52,583 bases of DNA, taken from assembly GCF_001306035.1 (NCBI RefSeq), contig NZ_LGCM01000023.1:1-52583 (forward strand), read 5' to 3'. A model generated the notes under the pieces. The model had not been told where the DNA came from and searched no databases. It was given only the letters and a program-made list of their open reading frames with translations. The stretch comes from Levilinea saccharolytica. GTDB taxonomy: Bacteria > Chloroflexota > Anaerolineae > Anaerolineales > Anaerolineaceae. Below, in pieces: positions 42,534 through 49,316 of this stretch (position 1 is the first letter of the stretch; each line of letters starts with the position of its first letter). The position numbers and the translations under genes are program-made.

Positions 42534-43802
42534 CTAAGATTTTGAGTCCAAACACGCCTCAATCCGGCTGACGGCCGCTCTCAGGCCGTCCTCCGCGCGG
42601 ATGCGCTGGCCCAATTCCGCCGCGCGCCGGGAATATTCTGCCTGTTCCACGCCCTGCCGGAAGATCCCCTCCAGCCCGGCCGCGTCCAGATGGCGCGCGG
42701 CGGGGGCTGCCGGCCCCAGTCCCAACTGTCGGATGCGGCGCGCCCAAAAGGTCTGATCCACCGAAAAGGGCACAGCCGTCTGCGGCACGCCCGCCGCCGC
42801 GGCCGCGCCGGTGGTTCCGGCCCCGCCGTGATGCACCACCAGCCCCATGCGCGGGAACAGCCACCCATGGGGCGCATCTTCCACCACGCAAACATCCTCG
42901 CCGCCCCAACCTGCCGATTGGGACGTGCCCAACACCAGCCGCAGCCCGCAGGCCCGTGCCGCGATCACCGCCGCCTCCAACAGGCGCGGCAAATGCTGCG
43001 AGCGCACGCTGCCCAGGCCAAAATAGACCGGCGGCGGCCCAGCTTCCAAAAACCGCACCCATTCGGGTTGGGGCTGCCAGCCAGGGGCCGCAGGCAAAGG
43101 CCAATAGCCGGTCACATGGGCGTAGGGCGGCCAATCCGCTGGCGGGGGCAGCAGCGCTGGACTGTAGGCCAGCAAAACCGGGGTCTGCCCCTGGCCGCGG
43201 CCCGCGAAAGGCCAGTCTGCCAGCGCGGGCAGTTCCGGGACCGAGCGGCGGATCTGACCGTACATCAGCCGCGCGCCGTAGCGAAACACGGCCGTGTTCA
43301 GCGCATGGGTGGCCCAGCGGTAACCGCCGCCCAGGGGCCAATCCGGCATGGCCACGTTTGGGAAGGCGCGCGTGGGCAAGAACACCGGAAACAGTTGCGC
43401 CGACACATCGGGGATGCCCTGCTGGCGAGCCAGGGTGTGCCCCGCATCCGTCATCAGAAAAGAATGTACGATCAATTCCGCGCCCTGCGCGGCCTGCTGC
43501 AGTTGATCAAAAACCCCCCGCGCCAGCGGCAGCACATGCGCCGTCATCCCCTTCACCATGCGCAGCCAGCTTCCCCCGGCCTGATCGGCAAACTCCCGCG
43601 AGAGTTCTTCGGGATTACCCGCCAGCGGCACAAATTCCAGGTCGTACCGTTCTGCCAGGGATGCAAACCCGTGCGGGGCCGCCAACCGCACGCTGTGGCC
43701 GCGCTGCTTCAATGCCGTTCCCAGGGCCGTAAAAGGCGCCACGTCCCCGCGTGAGCCGTAAGTCATCAGGGTGATGCGCCTGCCTGGCGTTTCTAGGCCC
43801 AT
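42534..43802 (-). CDS. GT1-family glycosyltransferase (MGT/sterol-glucosyltransferase-like)
   Basis: A 422-residue GT-B enzyme. The N-terminal acceptor domain opens ITLMTYGSRGDVAPFTALGTAL with the SRGD motif of sterol/lipid and antibiotic glycosyltransferases. The C-terminal donor domain has PPVYFGLGS, then APHGWLFPRMGLVVHHGGAGTT, the UDP-sugar-binding PSPG-like region. Such enzymes glycosylate lipids, carotenoids, sterols or macrolides. It is followed without a gap by an ICMT-like methyltransferase and preceded by a STAS-like gene 37 bases away. A lipid or terpenoid acceptor is the best guess. Confidence 0.88.
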   Translation of the reverse strand: MGLETPGRRITLMTYGSRGDVAPFTALGTALKQRGHSVRLAAPHGFASLAERYDLEFVPLAGNPEELSREFADQAGGSWLRMVKGMTAHVLPLARGVFDQLQQAAQGAELIVHSFLMTDAGHTLARQQGIPDVSAQLFPVFLPTRAFPNVAMPDWPLGGGYRWATHALNTAVFRYGARLMYGQIRRSVPELPALADWPFAGRGQGQTPVLLAYSPALLPPPADWPPYAHVTGYWPLPAAPGWQPQPEWVRFLEAGPPPVYFGLGSVRSQHLPRLLEAAVIAARACGLRLVLGTSQSAGWGGEDVCVVEDAPHGWLFPRMGLVVHHGGAGTTGAAAAAGVPQTAVPFSVDQTFWARRIRQLGLGPAAPAARHLDAAGLEGIFRQGVEQAEYSRRAAELGQRIRAEDGLRAAVSRIEACLDSKS

Positions 43803-43839
43803 GCGCCCACCCTGTTGGCGAGCAAAGCCGCGCGGACCC

Positions 43840-44205
43840 TCAGCTCAGGAGCCAATTTTTGGCCTCCTCCAAGGAAGTATACATGCGCACATACAGCCCG
43901 CGGTTCACCGCCACATCTTCCCAAAACTTACCCACTTCCAATTGGCTCGCCTGGGTGACAATCGCCACACGGTGCAGGGAGGGCACCAGCTTTGAAATAT
44001 GCTCCGCGCTGAAAAAGGTCTCGGCCACTTCCAGGCGGTACACCAGTTCGAGTTCGTCACACAGAATCCGGGGGCAATTGTGCTGAACGGCAGCCTGGAT
44101 CACCGCTTCACCGTAGCGTTTGACCTCCTCCAGGTTTTCATCCGCGCCCCAGGCCTTCACCAACAAGTAATCGCTTTGCATGTGAAAAGAATAATGAATG
44201 GTCAT
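43840..44205 (-). CDS. STAS/SpoIIAA-like small protein
   Basis: A 121-residue protein from the ATG at 44205; a longer frame to 44391 runs through an inverted repeat and was rejected. The alternating pattern (YLLVKAWG; a long helix around LEEVKRYGEAVIQAAVQH; PRILCDELEL; then HISKLVPSLHRVAIVTQ and GLYVRMYTSLEEAKNWL) matches the SpoIIAA-like STAS fold, including the C-terminal EEAxxWL helix. The usual phosphorylatable Ser is not obvious. Function unknown, possibly lipid or protein binding. A TACAAT at 44239-44244 (minus) is the likely -10. Confidence 0.65.
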   Translation of the reverse strand: MTIHYSFHMQSDYLLVKAWGADENLEEVKRYGEAVIQAAVQHNCPRILCDELELVYRLEVAETFFSAEHISKLVPSLHRVAIVTQASQLEVGKFWEDVAVNRGLYVRMYTSLEEAKNWLLS

Positions 44206-44238
44206 CCCAGTCCCTTCGCCCGGTAATCTGTAAAAATG

Positions 44239-44244
44239 ATTGTA
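44239..44244 (-). promoter_or_regulatory. -10 box TACAAT of the STAS-GT1-ICMT unit
   Basis: TACAAT on the minus strand, 33 bases before the STAS start. No clear -35. Confidence 0.4.
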
Positions 44245-44279
44245 ATCGGGAACTGGAAAACAGGGGGAATTTTTTGGTG

Positions 44280-44342
44280 CGTATGTGCGGGCACGCGCCT
44301 GCGTATCTGACCATTCACATAAAAGGCGTGCCCCTACATACG
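44280..44342. repeat. Imperfect 17-bp inverted repeat (REP/MITE-like element)
   Basis: The left arm (44280-44296, CGTATGTGCGGGCACGC) and right arm (44326-44342) are inverse complements with two mismatches, separated by 29 bases. The arms contain the GTAGGGGCACGCC-type sequence seen in high-copy intergenic palindromes of Chloroflexota and cyanobacteria. It lies in the 189-bp gap between the STAS and antiporter genes. Confidence 0.6.
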
Positions 44343-44394
44343 CCTCTACGGGCGAATATCCCGCCTTGCCCCCCACGCCCCCTGCGAACACGCC

Positions 44395-45849
44395 TCAGGC
44401 GGGCTGGCTCACCTTCGTCTGCACGGCGTCAAACGATTCCTGGGTCGAAAGCACCAGGAACACATCCCCCCCCTGCACCACCACGCCGCCGCTCGGAACC
44501 AGAAAATCGTTCTCGCGCGCGATCAGCACCACCAAAAAATCATCGGGCAGCCCCAATTCAAAAATGGCTTTGCCAATGGCGCAGGACCCCGGCGGAACCG
44601 GCATCTCTTTCAATTTGCTCTTGAACCCGCCCACGGATGTGAACTCAATCGGGTACACACGCTTGGGCACCACCGGCAGATCCAGCTTCAGCCGCCTGGC
44701 CACCTGCGGGATGGACGTGCCTTGCAGCAGCACAGAAGTCAGCACCACAAAGAAAACGATATTGAAAAACAGATCGGCCTGTTCCACCCGCGCCAGCAGC
44801 GGAAAGGTGGCCAAAATGATGGGCGCAGCCCCGCGCAGCCCCACCCACGAGATGAAAGTTTTCTCTCGCCAGCCCATGCGGCTGAAAGCCAGAGTCAGGA
44901 ACACGCTCAGCGGGCGCGCCACAAACATCAGACAAAAGGCGATTAACAGCCCCACCCCCATAATCGGCACCAACCGCGAAGGGAACACCAGCAGCCCCAG
45001 GGTCAGGAACATGGCGATCTGCATGATCCACGCCAGCCCATCGTGAAAGCGCAGCAGGCTGCGCTGGTGCAAAAAGTCGTCCTTGCCCAAGACGATACCG
45101 GCCATGTACACCGCCAGGAAGCCGTTGCCTCCCACCCAATCCGTCAGGCCGAAGGTCAAAAACACCAGCGAAAGGGTCAGCACCGGGTACAGCCCCTCGT
45201 GCCCCAGCTTAATGCGGTTCACCAGCCAAAACATGCCCTTGCCCATCACAAACCCCGCCAGCGCCCCCAGCGCCATCTGGCGGATAAAAAGCGTGATCAG
45301 GCTGAAGGGAGACAGCTCTGGCTGGGTCACCAGTTGAATCAAGCCGATGGTCAGGAAGATGGCCATGGGGTCGTTGCTGCCGGATTCCAGCTCCAGCAGC
45401 GGTTTCAGCCGCCCTTTCAGACTGATGCCCTTCGAGCGCAGCACCGAAAAGACTGCCGCCGCGTCCGTCGAAGAAACAATCGAGCCCAAGAGCAGCCCTT
45501 CATACAGGCTCAGCCCCAGCAGCAGGCTGGCAAAGCCCCCCACGATAAAGGCCGTCAGCAAAACCCCCAGCGTGGAAAGCAGCAGCCCCTCGCGGGCTGA
45601 ATCGCGCACGTCCGTCCATTCCGTCCCCAGCCCGCCGGAAAAGAGGATCAGCACCAGCGCGTTGACGCCGATGAACTGCGCCAAAGCCGGATCGTCAAAA
45701 TAAATCCCCCCCAAGCCGTCAGAGCCCGCCAACATGCCCAGGCCCAAAAACAACAGCAGCGCCGGAACCCCAAAGCGGTCCGAAATTTTGCTCACCAGCA
45801 CGCTGACCAGCAAGAGCAGCGCCGCCGCGATTAATGTCACACTATTCAT
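44395..45849 (-). CDS. Potassium/proton antiporter, CPA1/CvrA (NhaP2)-type
   Basis: A 484-residue protein from the ATG at 45849 (GAGG upstream). Around twelve helices form a Na/K:H exchanger domain: FGVPALLLFLGLGMLAGSDG, then SSTDAAAVFSVLRSKG and ELESGSNDPMAIFLT, which holds the ND ion-site motif. A cytoplasmic TrkA-C/RCK_C domain follows (about 400-480: ELGLPDDFLVVLIARENDFLV). This architecture is that of NhaP2/CvrA, exporting K+ (and Na+) for protons to protect volume and pH. It is transcribed alone; the 207-bp upstream gap has short direct repeats but no recognised riboswitch. Confidence 0.92.
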   Translation of the reverse strand: MNSVTLIAAALLLLVSVLVSKISDRFGVPALLLFLGLGMLAGSDGLGGIYFDDPALAQFIGVNALVLILFSGGLGTEWTDVRDSAREGLLLSTLGVLLTAFIVGGFASLLLGLSLYEGLLLGSIVSSTDAAAVFSVLRSKGISLKGRLKPLLELESGSNDPMAIFLTIGLIQLVTQPELSPFSLITLFIRQMALGALAGFVMGKGMFWLVNRIKLGHEGLYPVLTLSLVFLTFGLTDWVGGNGFLAVYMAGIVLGKDDFLHQRSLLRFHDGLAWIMQIAMFLTLGLLVFPSRLVPIMGVGLLIAFCLMFVARPLSVFLTLAFSRMGWREKTFISWVGLRGAAPIILATFPLLARVEQADLFFNIVFFVVLTSVLLQGTSIPQVARRLKLDLPVVPKRVYPIEFTSVGGFKSKLKEMPVPPGSCAIGKAIFELGLPDDFLVVLIARENDFLVPSGGVVVQGGDVFLVLSTQESFDAVQTKVSQPA

Positions 45850-45917
45850 ACTGCCTCGCCCATTTCTGGCCTTCTCCAGTCGGTGAACATCCCCCACTGC
45901 CTGAATGGGAAACTATC

Positions 45918-45948
45918 CCGCTCAAGAAGGCACTGTAGATCCGCTCAA
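45918..45948 (-). promoter_or_regulatory. Direct repeats upstream of the antiporter gene
   Basis: TTGAGCGG occurs twice on the minus strand (45918-45925 and 45941-45948), 23 bases apart, about 70-100 bases before the antiporter start. Possibly an activator or sigma-factor site. Beyond these, 45850-46056 shows no gene, and I could not match it to a known riboswitch. Confidence 0.3.
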
Positions 45949-46056
45949 TTATCGTTAATCCATGACCCGGAGGGCAATAACCCGCGCTGAATGGAACCAT
46001 CAGCCGGTTTGATTAAACCACATTTCTTCCATCCTCACCACCAAAACTTGCCGGGG

Positions 46057-46503
46057 TTATTCCGCGGGCGGTTCCCCCCAGCCAGCGCTGCGCCGCATGA
46101 TGCGGTGATCGGCGTTCAATTGCAGCAAATCCCACAAATTGCCGTACAGGTCTTCAAACACCGCCACCCAGCCGTATTCGGCCTGCTTAGGCTCGCGCAC
46201 AAAATGTACCCCCGCCGCGCACAGGCGCTGGTAATCCCGCCAAAAATCGTCTGTGTTTAAGAACAGGAACACCCGCCCGCCGCTCTGACGGCCGATGAAA
46301 GCCTCCTGCTCCGGCGTGGACGCCCGCGCCAGCAGCAGCGTGGCCCCCCGCGAGCCTGGCGGGGCCACCACAACCCAGCGCTTATCCTGCTCCGGCTGGT
46401 AGGTATCTTCAATCAGCTCAAATTGCAGCGTATTCAGGTAAAAATCCAGGGCCTCGTCGTAATCGCGCACCACCAGGGCAATATGAACCAGTTCCTGCCG
46501 CAT
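46057..46503 (-). CDS. VOC-superfamily (glyoxalase-like) protein
   Basis: A 148-residue single VOC domain; the ATG at 46503 follows GAGGA. LVHIALVVRDYDEALDFYLNTLQ supplies the first metal His (His7), and WVAVFEDLYGNLWDLLQL is the closing strand, where Asp replaces the usual Glu ligand. FELIEDTYQPEQDKRWVVV suggests the lactoylglutathione-lyase-like subgroup often annotated as YaeR. Enzyme class uncertain. It is not a close paralogue of the other VOC gene at 38013. Confidence 0.85.
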   Translation of the reverse strand: MRQELVHIALVVRDYDEALDFYLNTLQFELIEDTYQPEQDKRWVVVAPPGSRGATLLLARASTPEQEAFIGRQSGGRVFLFLNTDDFWRDYQRLCAAGVHFVREPKQAEYGWVAVFEDLYGNLWDLLQLNADHRIMRRSAGWGEPPAE

Positions 46504-46520
46504 ACACTTCCTCGCTTTTC

Positions 46521-46563
46521 AAAAAAAGCCCCTCCAGGCGGTGACATTACCCGCCTGGAGGGG
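46521..46563 (-). terminator. Intrinsic terminator of the beta-helix gene pair
   Basis: CCCCTCCAGGCGG and CCGCCTGGAGGGG form a 13-bp perfect stem with a 9-base loop; on the minus strand it is followed by GGC and seven T. It ends the beta-helix operon just before the VOC start. Confidence 0.92.
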
Positions 46564-46579
46564 TTGGGGTATCCTCAGC

Positions 46580-49270
46580 CTACCAACCAGAGCAAGTGCC
46601 TTGTTTCCAGGTCACGTTGACCCCGCCCGGGATCCAGTTCGTATCCAGAACGCTGCCGTCCAGGGCGTTGTTTTGGAAGAGCACATTGTTGAGCGTCAGA
46701 GGAATGTCCGCCGTGCTGGCAAAATATAACGCGTTATCCGAGTTGCCTGAAAACACACCGCAGTTCACCGTCAGCGGCTGGTTGTTGATGGCGTAGGACA
46801 TGCCGAAATTCTCGCTGTCCCAACCGTTATCCGCCACGGTAATATAGTTCAGCACCGCCGGGCCGGCCTGCAGGTAAATGCCGCGCGTGCCGTTGCCCAC
46901 AAAGCGGTTGCTGCCGCCCTTGTTGTTGATTTGGATCGGCGACGCAATGGTGTTATTCGAGCTGCGAATGCTTAAGCCGTTCTCGGTGTTGGCTGAGGTC
47001 TGCACTGCCGAAAGCGTCACCGGGCTGTCGGAGAAAATATACAGCCCATCCCCACCGTTGGTGGTGGCCTGAACGTCTTGCAGTATCACTGGTCGGTCCT
47101 GGCGGTGGAAGGAGGTGTTGGTCACCGCGATGCCGGCATCCGAATTGGACCCCGCCGTCAGTTTTTTGCCAGTCACAGACGCGCCCGTCTCCACCCAAAT
47201 GCCCGGGCCCGCGGCGGTCAATCCGTTGCCAACTGCGGAAATCTCCGCAACCGAAACGCCCAGGTCGCCGTGATCATTGCGAATATGCAGGCCCAACTGA
47301 CCGTTCCCGCTGGCCTGCACCCCGCTGACCAGCACCTTGCCGGTGGCGCGAATGTCCGCGCCCACGGCGTTATCTGCGAACTGGTTCTGACCGCGCCGGC
47401 CTTTCAAAATGACGCTGGGAGAGACCTCCGTTGCCGCGCCGTCCAACAGCAGGCCGTGTTCGCCGTTGCCGCTGGCGGTGATCTTGCTCAGGGTGACGTT
47501 GCTAGAGGTGATCACCTGCACGCCCTGGTCGGTGTTGGCATTGGCCGTCACGCTGTCCATCAGCAGCGGCGTTTTGCCTTGCTCCGGCCCGCGCAGGTTT
47601 AACGTCACGCCGCGGAATCCGTTCCCCGAAGCCTGAATGGATTTCAAGGTGATGCGCCCGCGGCCAATCATGCTGAGCCCATCGCCGCTCCGGTTGTGGT
47701 TAAAGGTGGAGCGCAGGATGGTGACTGGCTTGGCCGCCGTGGGGGTAAACTGCTGAATATAGAACCCAGCCACGGTGTTGTCATCTACCTGACAGTCGCT
47801 CATCACCACCCCCCCGTTGGTGTTCACCGCCCCCCCAGACAGGCCGTTGCCCGTCACCTTGACCCGCGACAGGTTGACGCTCTGTCCGCTGTCCAGGTTC
47901 TCCACCTGCACGCCGCCTTTGAGATTGTTGTTCGTGCTCAGCCCGCTGAGGGTGACCGCCCCCACTCTTTGGATATACAGGCCGGTGCCGCCATTGCGCT
48001 GAATGACCATCGGGCCCAGGCGGTCGCGGATGACCACCGGTTTAAACGCCCCGCTGTTGGTGATGAGCACCCCATACGTGCCCGCGTTGCGTTCCACCGT
48101 CACCCCATCCAGAGTGATCGCGCTGGCGGTGTCCAGAACCATGCCGCTATCACCGTTACCAGAGACGGTGCTGCGCAGCAGGCTGAACGCCGCCTTGGTG
48201 GCCGGGTCCAGGTTGAGGACGGCCAAACCAGTCCCCCCATTTCGCGTGGCGCTGATCTTATCTAACCACACCGGACCCACCACGCTCATCGCCAGGCCGC
48301 CGCCTCCGTTGTTGCTGAAGGTCGAGGAGACCGCGTTCACCGCAGCCTTAACACTGTCGGTTTGAACGCTGGTCCCTGTGCCCGTGTTTGCAGAGGATGA
48401 AACCCCATTCAGCAGCACACTCTCATTCGTGCGGATGTATAAGCCGTCCTCCGCATTGTCATGGAAGGAGCTGTTGGAGATCACCACCTTGCCATCGGTG
48501 TGAATAAAGGCTCCTCTACGGTTGCTGCCCCGAATGTTACTCTCCGTAATCGTCACCGGCCCGGTCTGCTTATCCACCTCCAGCCCCCGGCCGCTCAAAA
48601 ACTGCACGCGGTTCACATTGACGCTGCCGATGCAGTTGACGGCAGACACCGTCGTGCCTAAAGCCTGCACCAGCCGCAGGTCGCGCAGGCCCCACGAACG
48701 CATCCCCACGATGGAGATGTTGGAATATAAGTCAGTCACCGGGCTGCCGTCATTCAACGACCCCATGCCCACCAGGTTGATCACCGCCGGGGGTGTGGCC
48801 CAATTTGCGCTGTCCAGGGTGATGTGAGTGGCCGGGGTGGTGCCGGGTGCGGTGAGAATGTAACTGCCCGCCCCGATGAAAATATTGCCTCCGGCCGGCG
48901 CGGCGTTGCGGCCGCTCAGGTAATTAATGCCCGCCTGAATGGGGTTGGTACACCCCTGATTCCCAGCCGTGTCTGGGTCGCAGTCGGCGGTGGTAAAGGC
49001 GTAGCTGGTCGCGCCAATCTTGAAATACGCCCCAGGGTCTGGGTACGGCACGGCTGCTGCGTCCACGGGGTTCGCCATCGGCAGCACCGTCACCCCTTCG
49101 GGCGGCAGCTCAAATTCGAACTCAGCCGGTTCACCTTGCTCTGCCCCTTCGACGACCACCGGGTCGCCTTCGGGGGGTTCGCTCTGCCCCGCCGCTGCCC
49201 CCACCGGCAGCAGCGCCAGCGCCACACACAGCGCCAACAGCATCCGCCAAACCGCACGCCATCTTTTCAT
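46580..49270 (-). CDS. Secreted right-handed beta-helix repeat protein, copy 1
   Basis: An 896-residue protein from the ATG at 49270 after AGGAGG. The signal peptide (to about 28) is followed by an acidic linker and the conserved block YPDPGAYFKIG...YAFTTADCDPDTAG...CTNPIQAGINYLSG, which opens a beta-helix. From about residue 150 onward come some 25 irregular repeats of 20-30 residues with the GxGLxVxxxxxVTLxxVxxxxN pattern of parallel beta-helix coils. The C-terminus ends VTWKQGTCSGW. Such solenoids bind or cleave polysaccharides or serve as adhesins; no lyase residues were recognised. It is 46 bases downstream of a paralogue that ends in a similar GxCxGW tail. Confidence 0.9.
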   Translation of the reverse strand: MKRWRAVWRMLLALCVALALLPVGAAAGQSEPPEGDPVVVEGAEQGEPAEFEFELPPEGVTVLPMANPVDAAAVPYPDPGAYFKIGATSYAFTTADCDPDTAGNQGCTNPIQAGINYLSGRNAAPAGGNIFIGAGSYILTAPGTTPATHITLDSANWATPPAVINLVGMGSLNDGSPVTDLYSNISIVGMRSWGLRDLRLVQALGTTVSAVNCIGSVNVNRVQFLSGRGLEVDKQTGPVTITESNIRGSNRRGAFIHTDGKVVISNSSFHDNAEDGLYIRTNESVLLNGVSSSANTGTGTSVQTDSVKAAVNAVSSTFSNNGGGGLAMSVVGPVWLDKISATRNGGTGLAVLNLDPATKAAFSLLRSTVSGNGDSGMVLDTASAITLDGVTVERNAGTYGVLITNSGAFKPVVIRDRLGPMVIQRNGGTGLYIQRVGAVTLSGLSTNNNLKGGVQVENLDSGQSVNLSRVKVTGNGLSGGAVNTNGGVVMSDCQVDDNTVAGFYIQQFTPTAAKPVTILRSTFNHNRSGDGLSMIGRGRITLKSIQASGNGFRGVTLNLRGPEQGKTPLLMDSVTANANTDQGVQVITSSNVTLSKITASGNGEHGLLLDGAATEVSPSVILKGRRGQNQFADNAVGADIRATGKVLVSGVQASGNGQLGLHIRNDHGDLGVSVAEISAVGNGLTAAGPGIWVETGASVTGKKLTAGSNSDAGIAVTNTSFHRQDRPVILQDVQATTNGGDGLYIFSDSPVTLSAVQTSANTENGLSIRSSNNTIASPIQINNKGGSNRFVGNGTRGIYLQAGPAVLNYITVADNGWDSENFGMSYAINNQPLTVNCGVFSGNSDNALYFASTADIPLTLNNVLFQNNALDGSVLDTNWIPGGVNVTWKQGTCSGW

Positions 49271-49316
49271 CTCAGACCTCCTGACTCTCGCTGCTTCCCA
49301 ATTCGTTTCTGCGCCG

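Noticed and set aside
45850-46056. Possible c-di-AMP or ion riboswitch upstream of the potassium/proton antiporter
   Set aside because: The position would fit, but I could not match the conserved core of any riboswitch class; only short direct repeats are visible.
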